Positions 38,137-50,317 of a DNA stretch of 64,000 nucleotides are shown in pieces. The position numbers and the translations under genes were made by a program. The notes beneath the pieces were generated by a model. That model did not search any database. It saw nothing but the letters and a program-made list of their open reading frames with translations, and was not told the origin of the DNA. Location of the stretch: NCBI GenBank assembly GCA_022225965.2, contig JAKJXP020000012.1:434001-498000 (forward strand). The letters are read 5' to 3'. Numbering within the stretch: position 1 is the stretch's first letter; the number at the start of each line of letters is the position of its first letter. The DNA is from Diatrype stigma (Eukaryota; Ascomycota; Sordariomycetes; Xylariales; Diatrypaceae).

Positions 38137-41100
38137 TTGACCAAGCGCCCGAACCAGGCTTCAGTCAATCCGATCTGCATTCAGCCAAGTCCCTACGCCC
38201 CTACTATTACTAAGTACCCTATTACTACCTACCTAGGTGGTTATTACAACTTACAAGTGGCACCTAGTATAGACACCCGTGACACCCACATGCAGGCCCG
38301 CCCAGGATTCGCTAGTCCGAGACGGTTCACATTCTGGATGGCTATGCCACGTGGTGTGGAAGCCACACGAGGAACGTGCGTGCCGGCTATTTCGCGTGCC
38401 CTTGTAGCTTCGTGCATACGTGGTACAAGACAGGTAGGTACTGTAGAACTGCCTCAGGCTGCAGTTTGAGTTCATGTACCGCTATATGTATGTACATATG
38501 TACCTGGCTCGGCATTGCGGAGAACATACCTGTATGTAGGTACCTGTATGTAGGTAGGTATGTAGGTAGGTATGTAGGTATGTGTGTAGCCTATAGGGGG
38601 CCAAGGGGTCGAGGGGGTAACTAAAGCCCACGCTAGACATATTAATTAACAGCGCTCATTGGGTGCACCAAGGATCATGGGCTGCAGCATCCTGTTGCTG
38701 CTAAGAAACTGGTGTCACCGTCATCTCTGTCTCTGGCCTTCTGGTGAAAGTGTTGGAAAGGCGGGAGTTTGCGGTCTTATATGTAGGCACGTCGCAGTCA
38801 ATGCAATGATGGGTGTATTAGTGTAGGGTATCAGTGTATGAGTGTAACAGAAGACGCTCTCTCGTTGTCTTCCAATACCATCCGATCTTCTTCGTCGTTC
38901 CAGATAACATCAGCAGTATAGCTGAACCATAATACACCAGTTCAAGATTGCCTACCTACTTATATATCCTACATAGTAGTGTGTACGTACGTATGCCTGC
39001 CTGTGTAAGTCACCCTCCTACCCATGATTAATGCGGGCGTAATAAAGCCGGCAGGTCGACCGCGCTTGTGCTTCCATGTGCTTGTGTTACCAGCGCCAGA
39101 CTGCTATATGTTATAGTAAGTAATACCATGCGGTCCCCCCTCAATTCACCAACTGAAACTTGCCAGGAACTATAGGAGCTACTACAGTACATAGTTACTA
39201 CCATAGTATGTATGTAGGTAGTCCAGGTAGTCCATAAGTCTAGCCAACCAGCCTACGGCAGAAGCCCCTCCTCTTTCCATGCAAGCCAGACCACATGGCA
39301 AGAGACCAGGCCAACCCTGCCATGTTTGCTTTACCTTGGTAAGCCCCTACCTTGGCGAGCCCCTAGTACTAGTTAACTGTGTCCTCGCACTGGATTACCA
39401 ACCGTCGAATACCATGGTAACTACTATGCAATGGAAAGAAAGGACGGACACGGCTGTCTGCACCGCGTTCACGGACAGCGGCTGGAGTGTTGTTGACCCA
39501 AGTGTTCGGGAATGAATCATCTCACTACCGCATTCCACCGTTTCATTCTGTAGCAACCCACAAGCGGCACCAAGCAACAAGGCCCAGCCGACAGTCTGGT
39601 GGGACGGCAGCTCCTGTGTTATATCGTTCCAGCGATAAGGACACCAGAAGCCATGGCTGTGTTTAGTTTCTGGATAAGTTCTACTCAACCTTGTGAGGTC
39701 GCAATTTGAAGATTCAACCTACTATGTAGGACGGGGGCACTTCACCCCTCAACAAGAAGAAGGTGCCGAAGCATCCAACCAAAGGAGGCAATGAGATGCT
39801 GGTGCTGATAAAGTGACCAGATTACCGGGTATAACTCGGTGATGAATCTGCCCTATAGGGGGGCTGTGTTACATGGGTGGAGGGGGTAGGGGGCAGATAT
39901 CAACATGCTTCCTTGCTGAGCCACTTCCATCGATTCCTAATTACTGGAACCATCAATTAATTCCAAGCATGGTCTCCAGGCCGTAGTCTGTTATTACAGA
40001 GATGATGAGATATAACAATGACGCTATTTGGAGTGGGGAAGACACTCGCAACCGAGATCGTTCTTCCGGGTGTGGTGGCACCGTGAGTCCCGAAACCCGC
40101 CTAGTATTTCGGAATGTGCAACCGAATCGATATCAGGCCAGCTATTGAGTATATTCCATGTCTTTCCGGAACTACGACATCGCTACCGGGTGCATCATCG
40201 TCTTATCCCCCAATGCCTTCTTACCTGCCCCGTAATATTCTCATGTGCTCTCGGCGTCCTGCAGAGCACATGGCCAAGCCGGCACTATCGACCTGAAGCA
40301 CTTGCAGAGGTTTGGAGGTTGGGGACTGTAAGGCTCTTCTATATATTACCGGATGCTACGCACACAGTACTTTTTAACTTGTGTGTTTCGGCTTTATTAG
40401 CTACTACTTAGCTTTCCCAATGACTTGCACGTAAATATACCGACACTCATACGTGCGTGCGTGCCTCTCTCTCCCACCCAAAACCCATGGCAGGGTGACA
40501 GTTCCGTGGCTATCTTTTTGCGGTAGTCATCGTGCTACGTGTGTTGTTAGAGTGCAACCTTAGTAACGCTTCGAATATACACACACACATAAGCACCCAG
40601 TCACCAGTCTCGTACCTTTCCCCCTCCCCGCCCCCCCTTTCGCGTTATTCTAGTATTATACACTACTACTGCTGCTGCTAGTTGTTCCTTCGCTTTCGTA
40701 AGGTGTCGCACTTTTCGGCACACCGCCAGACCGAATGGCCCTGGAGGAATGCAGATCAGTGGCCTTTCGACTGGCCCCCCGCACGCGAGGCTATCGTATC
40801 CATCCTCCCACATACGTACATTTGACTGACAACCTACGTACTTCACCACATACGCACGGTACATACCTACCTACTACCTACACATCTGCATATCCCCCAC
40901 CACCAAACACCGCCGTACGCATGTAGTGTGAAGGGGGGGGAGAGGGGGTTGAAAACCTCCAATCAATAGGCGTCCGCTCCTGGTTCGTCCGCAACAAGGA
41001 GGAAGACCTGGAATAATCATTTACTATATGTAGGTACAGCGGAAGTAGAGCACGCTCGCGGGGAAGGGATTGCTGGCCAATCAAGTTCGTATCTACACTT

Positions 41101-41237
41101 ATGCGCGTGCAAGGGCTCGCAGCGCGCAATGGATTACCTGCCCAGGGTACCCCACTAGGTTAGTCTGACTCAAGCAATATTCGTCCGTGAGATCAGCATG
41201 AATTTCTTCAGAGCCAATTGGGAGAGGATCGAAAGAA

Positions 41238-41330
41238 GGGGGGCTTGAGGGGGGGACGGGGGAAGGGCGTCGTCTGCCACCTGCTTCTCTCTTTCCCCCC
41301 CTGGTCCCCCCCCCTCCCCCCCCTTGTCCC
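41238..41330. repeat. G-run / C-run mirror tract
   Basis: G-rich runs (41238-41267) are followed by C-rich runs of six to eight C (41293-41330) on the same strand. Single-stranded, the two halves could fold back on each other; each could also form quadruplex or i-motif structures. Confidence 0.6.
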
Positions 41331-44300
41331 TTGCCCGGTTCTCGAATTCGCTCGAGCTCGTTGGAGATCGTCCCCACGTGGCAGCTTATGTGCCTTCGTA
41401 GCGTGGCCGTGAGGTACATGTGCAGTGCTTCGTACGTAAACGACTTGGCAAAATGATATGTAGAATTCGGCTGGGTTCGGGAGATCTTACTATAGTATAC
41501 TACGTAAATTCACCTGAACCCTATCCTACCCTATCGGCCTATCCTGATTTCTCTGCCTTCGCAGTCTTATCATGTACGATAGCTAACTCGCATATAATGT
41601 TGCATCGAGGCCACGAGAGACCGGCATCTCTTTCCTCTGTTCAACAACTGCGCACACAGGTTGATGGGTGGTTTTTCTTGGTGCGCTCGCGTGGCATTGT
41701 TCCAGCCTAAGCTCAACGTGGCTGCCTTACTTCCTATTGGTGAGGAGGTATCAGAACTTATCAGTCTCCCTGGGTAATGCGAATTTAGACTTCCATGGAT
41801 ACATCATCTCGACAAGGGAGGCGTATCATCATGTGCGGCTAGTATGCGAGCATAGACAGGGAGTCTACCTTGATGCTTAAAGTCTAAAACAAGCCTCTTC
41901 TCTGAGCATCTACAGTAGTAGTAGTAGGTAGACCTGCGTATTATCCAATAGGAAAACTACCATCGGATCGCTAGCACGCCCAGTCTACGTGATTCATCAA
42001 TGCCCCTTGATGCCTGCTATTTTGATATCAACTACGCTGCTGAGATGCATAGGACGGAAACGCTGGCTGGCCTGTATCTTCATCCCTTACTCATCGGGGA
42101 TTTACTTCACGGCTCTCATACCACTGAACTTCCGTATCACCCCGCGTCTAACATGGTCGTCGGTAACAGGTAGTCCTGCAGACAGCCGCTCTGCTGCATA
42201 TCTGCTACCTTAGCCAGGACATGCGCACGTGTTCTATTGTATTCTATTGTACGCCACCCCCCTCCTACCTCTTGCTCTACCTGAGCTAACCGCGGTACCA
42301 TGTACCTAGTAGTAGTCTAGGTAGTTCGCTCCGCGTAGCTATAGGGTTGGATACCGTGTATTCCCTACTACCTACATATTCAGACATCTGTGTGACGGGA
42401 CTCTCCGCGCGCTTGTTTGCTGCGCTTGGTTCCTTCCTTGGCGCTACTCCTCCTTCCTAACTACGTGTTTATTGAATCTCACTTTGAACCTTACCGACAT
42501 CCCGGGCATAGGATGGTGATGGGGATGGATGTGGCCCCCAAGGCTAGGTCTGGTCGGTGTGCGTGCGGGCGTGCGGGCGTGCAGCGTTGGGTTGCGTTGC
42601 GTGTGTAACCATAGCCCCATGCCTATAAACGACCTAGTTAGCTGCCGGCAACATGCAGATGCTGGGCACCAAGGCAGACGAGGCAGGGCAGGGACAGGGC
42701 AGGAAAGACGAGAACCTTACCGCACGTGCTAATTGCGTATGTGCTGTTGCAACTACAATACGTACATTCCACTACCGCCGCTGTGCCGCTGTGCCGCCGT
42801 GCAGCCCATGTAGGTAGCTGGACAACGGCCGCGACAACGAGGATGAAGACGAGGTCGAGTAGTGGGTTTCAGGGGCTACATCACCATTCATCCACTTCCC
42901 TCCCAAGAAACCAGGTCATGGGCCAAGATATGTAGCTACAGAGTTAGCACTCAAACCACTACCGCTGTGTGTGTGTAACCTTGTATATCCCATCCCGCGC
43001 GGTTCCGAACTTTGGAGTTCAGTCCACACACACACACACATACACAAGGCTAACCTACACAACATGTAGGCAGCAAGTCATCGGCACCTGCTAATTCGGT
43101 ACTTACTATCGCAGTCTATAAATTCCCGTTAGGCAGAGAGGGAACGCCCGGCCAATCGGATCTTTGCGACGCACTTTGACTTGGCCCAACAGTCCGGGAT
43201 TCCCAAGCCCGCGGCGGAAGAAGGTAGGTAGTCATCAACTATGGGAAGAGGAAGGGGGTTTGGGGGCTGAGCTGATGCCAGCCTTGCCTCCCCTCTCAGG
43301 TAGTATCCCGGAAAAGGTCCCCGGCATCGCTTATCTGCATTTGCTATGCCTACACTACGTAGCTACTTGTCCTTATGATATGATTATCTATTCGTACCCT
43401 TGGTTTTCTAATTGTTCGTCCTGCCGCGGCTTTCACTATACGCCATGAGCATCGGGCACCAGGTGGATGAGACTCTGTTGACGTTATGTGAGTGGGGAGG
43501 AGGGGTGGTAATCATCCGTCTGTCCCTCCGGCAGATCAACACACAAGGCTGCCCGCGCGGCTTTCTTCTCCTTGGCCAAGTAACTACGTACACCTTCCGT
43601 CTGGCCATATCTCGCGGACTCCGGGGCTTGCTCGGAATCCAGGCCCGTGTCCTCATTCCGTGCTACTACCTAGGTAGTAACTGCGCCGAGACATTCAAGG
43701 CTTCATCCAAGGCTACACTACGGCATGGTTCCGCGCTGACTAGCCAAACCACCCAACAAAACGCTTGCATATCGTTTATGGCTGACGGGCTCACAAACCC
43801 TGACTCTTCGCCAGTCCCTTTCAATATGGATAGCGGCCGGCTAGCAATGTTATACCTACGTAGGTATGTAAAAGCTAGGACTTTAGGTTTGGTCCACACG
43901 TGTAAGGCGGATTAGCGGCGGCATCTCATGATTCCGGGGGCTCGTGGGTAGTGATAATCCGGCACTCTATATTTCAAAGCGGCTTTACTTCCACCCATAA
44001 TATCAGAAAAAATCCCGCTTGGTATGGGATCTACTGCCTAGGTAGTTCTACCAGTATCGTATGTATGTAAAATCGAGGTCACGCCTCTTTCATGACCTGC
44101 ATCCTCAACTCCTTTCGGAATGGATGCGTCGCGGCGTGGAGTCTATGTAGTTGGAGATGCTGCTCCACCACACGGCGTGGAATACGACCGGGGCGATCCC
44201 GTGATAGATATTTGAACGAGATAGAAACAACCTTGGTAACTCATAACGCTGAGCCGCACATGGGGCTTTGCCTTTCACGGTTAAAGTCGCGATCCAATCT

Positions 44301-47300
44301 ATGATGAGCCTCCCGTCTCCCGCTTGTATGCTAGTAAAAGCTTATATTGCCGTCACTTGCTAGTAATTACGTAGACTGTTAACTTCAAGAGGCTAACTAC
44401 TTGGGAGCAGGCTACAGCCTCGCAGCCCCTAGTTAGTACGCCTCACTTAGGCCCGGCAAGGCCGCCCTATCATACATGGTGGCTTTCTTGGAAGTCCGAG
44501 CTATCACATGTCGTAGGAAGGGTCCTGTCCTGCCCTACAGCTACATAGGTACATAAAGCGACGTCACTCTATTGAAAACTAGCTAGTGGACGGGGACTTC
44601 ACCTAGCCGATCTTATTCTCACGACTCGCGAGGTATAGGACCATTATAGGCCCTCGCTCATAGTATGGGGTATTAGGTGAAGGAGTCTGCTATCCATAGC
44701 CGATGAGCTTAGTAGTAAATACCGCGTGCGCCAGTCCCATCTACGCCTACCTCTAATAGATGAAGTTCGTCTGTTGTCAAGTACCGGTGACAGGTACCTT
44801 TACGGTATACTAACAACAAGGGTCGAACAAAGAAAGTTTGACGGGTTCGCTTGTTAGCGTTTTTCATCGGCTGGCGAGGTACTATGATTATCATCTCTTA
44901 ATTGTATATAGAAGGTCTAATATATGTTACTAGGTCTTAGCAAGGGCCGCGGTGTCTCTACCTACTTTACGTTAAGGGGACAGACGACACCAGCCAGCTG
45001 ATGATTTACACACAAATCAAGTTTCTAACGAAGATAAGGCTGAGGATCAACACGATCCGATTCCAATGGATTGGCATTTGTATGCGTAAGGATAGTGGCA
45101 GGGCTTGTTAGTTCGGCTGACACTCTGAATGTGGAAGTCCCCTTCTCCTCCTCCAAGCATCCTGCGTCTTTAGTGAATATAACCTCATATGGTGATTAGA
45201 CCATGCTGGAGATCCTCTATCAAGATCACCTGGGTAAGTAGCTAGCTAGCTACATAGTCACACGCCCTAGTATAAGAGAGTAGGAAATTGGTACTTGAGT
45301 CAGGGGGGTTCCTGATCTACCAGTGGCTAAGATCGGGAGGACCCCTTTCCGATCAGAAATCCGCCTGTCTGGTTGAGTGGCCGAGCTTTTCTCTCGGGAC
45401 CGGAATCGAAGCCTCACTAATTGTTGCGTGGCTAGTGCCCTAGTGGCACTACCCACACCTAAGCAACCGCCTTCTAGCACTCCACCTGCTTAGATTCCTT
45501 TGAATCTACATCATCAGTTTCTTTCCTGCAGCTGCTTTCTGCTTTGCACCTGCAATACTAATCACTAGTAGAAACGCCCGTAGATTGCCTAGGAAGTTCT
45601 TTCGGCCGTTGCTATGTGTGCCGTCAGGATAGTTACGCAAGGCTCTCTGCGATGTTGTAGGTAGGTACCACGCGGAACCATGGTTGGGGATCTGGCATGT
45701 TCGCTAGATATCCAGCTGAGATGAAACCACATTGCAATCATGTATTGCCTTTCTCATGAGTGTCATGTTATAGAGTGACGTGAAGGGCTACATCGAAAGC
45801 ACGAATCTACTATACAGGCAGTTTTGATGTCATAAGCTTGTGTTCATTTTCAGCCGTTGGGAAGTAGCCATGGTAGTTGACGGCACTTCCAATGTGACTC
45901 CTATATTTGAATATATATATATATGTTGCTGGCTTCAATACTTGCTGTATGAGAAAGGGGACATAGGAGTACGAAATACTACTGGATATAAAAAACTCCA
46001 ATTTTGGGTCTTGATGATATAAATACAGAAATAACAGTCTAAGCGCATAATTCAAAGGGTCGAAAAGACTGATATGGGGTTTAAGGGGCTCGTTATGAAC
46101 AAAGTATCTAGATGGCTCTTTTGTCAATAAAAGCACAGCTCTTCACTTGGTTTTCAAGGTCAACAAAAGCTGAAATGGGCATCAAGACTGCGTAAATCAT
46201 ATACCCCCCTATGTGTCGTCCAATTAAGGGAAAACATAAACGTACTTTAGATATAGCCCTCTCTATAGGATATTGCTATCACTGTACTATGTCTTTGAGC
46301 ATACTTGAAACCGAAGTGTCCCCGCATAGGTGTTCTGGGGAAGTCATGTGTGGTGTACACCACGACTGGATTATGTTGGATCAGTGCTCATGACCTCTTA
46401 TATTCTTCTGTCTTTCCTTCCCCTAGACGCTGGGTCAAAAGCTTCAAGCCTCGCCATATTCGTCCATGTGTCCAACCCAGCAATAAGCCCTCCGCTGCTG
46501 TTGCGGCGCCGTGGTCTGGTTTCGAGCCTAGTGTAAGTGAAGCATGCAATCAGCTAACGGTCTCACGACAGCTGCTCTCGTATTAATTGCTAATGGTATG
46601 TAACCTTCCTGTATACAGTAGATATTTGGGTGTGGAGTTTAGAAAGGGCGCGGGGACACAACTACCACCGCTGCGTAGCCTTAATCGAAAGAACAGTCTG
46701 GGCGGTCACCATCGTTGCCAGTCATCGCCAATGTCGTCTATTAGGTTAAATATCATAGATGTTTGCATTTGCGTATAGTATATGCTCGCATGCTGCTGCC
46801 TCTTTGATTGACTACAGGATTTCCGTCTATTTGGTAAATCAGGCCCCAAGCCTTTTTTCCTTGCCTACTTTCATCTGTTTGATGTTCAATCGTTCGCCGC
46901 CAATGAATTGTAGGGGTGTTCTATAGTGCTCTTCTTCCTAGCTTAGTTGGTAGATATTGTCCTTGAAAAGCCAAGGAGGCCCCTCCTATCGGTGAGTATA
47001 CACCTACAGGAGTAACAGGACTATATAGGAGGCAACAGACAACCGCGCCACAGACTTCAGAGGCCAACCATGCGAATAGAGCGGAAGCTTCGAGCTTAAG
47101 CGCGAATAGATACGGTAGGTACTCTGTATTTTAAAGCGTGCTGAGGGTTCCCGTAACCCCCCTTTCCCCGGACACGCTGTATGGTCCGGACAAGTCATTG
47201 GGAGTTCTGGCCATCTATACCACACGACCAGCTCGAAACTCTTTCTACCACCCCTATTCTCTTCCCGGGCCATTCATATAACACGTTTAGTCAGCGGTGC

Positions 47301-48230
47301 CAAGCACCTCCCTGTCTGCTACCCATTACCGGGCTGGTTAGGTAGTAGTTATGGCACCTCACAGCCGATGCTGGGTGGCATTGGCTGACTGCTAATAGGA
47401 TCTCGGAGGATGGAATGGTTACCTGACGCCTACTAGTTGTTTGATTATTAAGCTCTGACCACGGTATCTGCTCGCTTGAGAACATACTCGAATTTGAATA
47501 ATATACCGTGTAATGCAGAGACGGGATAGTCTGCGGAACGTTTGGTGACATCGGTAGCTTCATGGGGACCCTAACCTTTTCATGAGCTACAGCATCAACC
47601 TTACGCAGCAACAGAGGTTCATTATAATCATACTCCATGGGCGGGCACACAGCATTGGAACATATTCCCGCGATGGAAATGAATTAAACCTAGCCAAGAA
47701 CCTAGGAAAGAGCATGAACAAGTTCAGCATCTACGACACGCGCCGGATGGATATCATTTGCTTCTTTTATTTTGGTATCTGCCTGATAGTTTTTGTTGCT
47801 GGCCCTACATCGACCAGCTGCTAGCTAATAAGCACTACATGTCGCTGGAGAAACCGGCGCATTCTGGCGCGTAGCTTCTCTCGTCCCTGTCTATGGTCGC
47901 GAAAGAAAAGCGTATATGTATGGTTATGTCACCATCCGATCGCTCTTCAAAATGCATCGCTTATCTCGTTTTTCCCCTTCCTATTATACAGCGCCTTGAT
48001 TAGTTCTGTGATAGCGAGTTCGCAGCCTATGAACGCCGCAAGCTACCGTGGACACCGTGATCCATGTCCTGATTATGGCCGCGAGGGGATTGCCCTGCCA
48101 ACAGCTCGACAGTCCGGCAATTAGTAGCTAGTGGGATCGCTTGAGAACCCCGAGGGGTTTTTTGATATATGTTTGATACGCCAACGTCTGTTTGTCTGTC
48201 TGCAGTTTAGACGGATCTGGTTCGGTCGTA

Positions 48231-49606
48231 TCATATCGAGGATGGGGCTTGGTCCCGTCTCCAGCCCTTGCTCCGCATGTTCCCCTCGATCATCTTCCAG
48301 ATGCCCTCGACGACCTCGCGGTCCCGCCAGCGGCCGGTGTCGACGCCGTGGGGGGTCTCCTTCCAGCGGTCGACGCCGACGTTGAGGACGCGGTGTCCCC
48401 AGCCGGCGACGCTCTCGGGGGGCTGCTCGCCGCGCCAGCCGACGTAGATGCCGGGGATGTGGCGGAAGAGCTCGGGCGGGCTGCTCCACTTGTAGTTCTT
48501 GAACTGCCAGCTCTGGCCCGTGGTGAAGACGGCCACGACGCGGTTCCAGTACTCGGGCTTGAACTGCTCCGGTCCCTCCACCAGGATGAACCGCATGGGG
48601 CGCGACGGGTCCACGTCCTTCATCAGCCGGTTGATGTGCAGCATGCTCGCCCCCGTCGAGCTGCTCGCCGCCGCCGAGTCCGGCGGCACGTACGTCCCGC
48701 TCTCGAGGAACGACTTGACGTTGGACATCCGCAGGAGCGACGACGCCGACGGCGACAGCAGGATGATGGGATCGGGCCTCTTGGGCTTCTGGTGGCTCGC
48801 AATCGCGGGGTTGGTGAGGTTCACCGTCGAGGGCTGGAGCGCTTTCTTGGACATGAAGATCGCGGCGTATTTCCGAACGTGCGAGAAGTCCTTCGCAGCG
48901 ATTCCTATTAGCTAGCGATCGTGGGATTTTTGGGCACGAGGAGTAGTTCCGGTAAAAGGAGGAAGGCAGAAGGGGAAGCTTGGCTTACCGTGGGCTTGAT
49001 GCCTCTCAACACGCTATTCCGATCGCCCATCTTGCGCTCGCTGCTGTAGATGGCAGCCAGTCTCGGATCCAGGGTGCCCTTGCCTGAGCGGCCGGCGCCG
49101 GGCGCGCCGCCGACGGCCGAAGCAGCCGCAGCGGCCGCCGCGGAGGTCGCGCCATCCTTGTCGCCGGCGAGCGGGCGGATGTACTCGCTCTCCTCGCTGG
49201 CGCCCTGGAGCCAGGTAATGAGGTCGAGGCGTTCGGCGAAGGATAGCTTGCGGACCTGGCCGCGGACTTGGCCTTGGCCCCCGGCAAGGAGCCCTGCGTT
49301 CAGCTGCTCTGCGGCCTCGTTGTACTCGAGCGTCGCGGCCTCGCCGTTCAGCCACGCGAAGTAGATGCTGCGCAGGTCGACGGGCTCGTCGTCGGACGCG
49401 AAGCGCGTGGGCACGTCGATGGGCAGCGAGATGAATCCCGCGGTGGCTGTCGTGAAGGTGAGGTGCGTGGCCAGGGCTAGGCTGACTTCTTCGGGCGGCG
49501 CCCCGGCTGTCGACGAGGAGGCATCGGACGCGGTAGGAAGGATCGCGCTCTTGGTTGTGATGGACTGCCGCAGCAGGAGAAGGGGATCTTGTTCGGCGGC
49601 AGCCAT
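48231..49606 (-). CDS. cdc73: Paf1 complex subunit Cdc73 (parafibromin family)
   Basis: Family role: RNA polymerase II-associated Paf1 complex subunit, linking elongation to histone modification. Two exons, 49606-48989 and 48890-48231, with a 98-bp intron, give 425 residues. The N-terminal part begins MAAAEQDPLLLLRQSI. It includes the region around AWLNGEAATLEYNEAAEQL and the diagnostic SSERKMGDRNSVLRGIKPT, which the intron joins to DFSHVRKYA. The C-terminal Ras-like domain (about 260-425) starts at DPIILLSPSASSLLRMSNVKSFLESGTYVP. It contains RFILVEGPEQFKPEYWNRVVAVFTTGQ, cut here as FILVEGPEQF and WNRVVAVFTTGQ, and the block GIYVGWRGE. I placed the acceptor at GCGAAG|GAC because it restores IKPTDFSHV. 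An in-frame AG 21 nt upstream would add seven residues. tap42 lies upstream on the same strand. Confidence 0.94.
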
Positions 49607-50317
49607 GGTGGCCGACGGACGACGGCGGTTGTTTACCGGATTGGCGGCTGGGGATGCTGCGATGATGCGCTCTTCGGAAAGTAGGTGTATGTAGGTGTAC
49701 GCGATGCGAAACGATTGGAAAAGAAGCTGCGGGCTATAGAATTTGGCAGTCTTGGGGTTTGCGAGACTGACAATACTTTGGTAGTTGAGTACCTGCGTAA
49801 GTATGTAAGTAAGGAAGTAGTTGGGATGGAAATGTATTCAATATTGAAATGCTTCGCAGGCTGGTAGGACGATACTTTGTATGTAACTTCTTAGGTACCT
49901 AGTACCGTTAGCTAGCTTACGGTACGAAGTAGCTGATGCGTGATGGGAAACTGGGACCCCGACAGCCCCGATTGACCAAAAGCTCGCTTTAATTGGTCAT
50001 CCCGCTAGATAGGTTTGCACCCTTTGAATGCATAAAACTACAGAGCACATGATAACTTCCAAGCATTCCTTCCCTAGTTAATACATTGCGCATCCCTATT
50101 ACGTTGTATCGGCGGCTTTTTCATTGTTTTATTTACATCTACGACCAATTCTTTGCTTGCATATCCTGCGGTTGATCACGTATTCAGACAAGCTATGATT
50201 GCACTTTAGCCTGTCACAGGAGCACATACTTCGTATTTTTCGGACACATTAGGTAGGCTTTAACAAGAATATGCTGCTTCTTCAGAAAGAGACGGCCAGG
50301 AGGTTTATCTTATTTTC
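49607..50317. other. Intergenic: cdc73 promoter and tap42 3' flank
   Basis: 711 bp. It has TAGGTA words at 49680-49700 and 49888-49910. No gene was recognised. Confidence 0.55.

Larger units (their letters stand above)
29098..48230. other. Gene-poor block of about 19 kb
   Basis: No frame in this interval shows recognisable domains, and no series of frames can be joined at plausible splice sites into a protein I know. Contents seen: TGTA and CATA microsatellites, a 9-bp minisatellite (38100-38136), a G-run/C-run mirror tract (41238-41330), an AT-rich patch (about 45,830-46,210), a CA repeat near 43027-43040, many TAGGTA islands, and the TIR element at 32782-33310. The longest unassigned frames are 167-206 codons (minus 29756-30376, minus 32160-32720, plus 43412-43915). 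They look like chance or eroded sequence. Confidence 0.6.

Noticed and set aside
43412..43915. 167-codon plus-strand frame
   Set aside because: No ATG at its 5' end, no domain, and ordinary unbiased codon use.
45340..45425. tRNA/SINE-like stretch with GGTTGAGTGGCCGAG and GGAATCGAAGCC
   Set aside because: Both boxes are imperfect and no cloverleaf can be drawn; no second copy was seen.
46940..47000. tRNA-like A-box TAGCTTAGTTGG
   Set aside because: A perfect A-box word, but no B-box follows, the anticodon stem leaves a 6- or 8-nt loop, and the acceptor does not pair.
48192..49694. Plus-strand open frames of 104-239 codons opposite cdc73
   Set aside because: Antisense shadows caused by strong third-position GC bias in cdc73.
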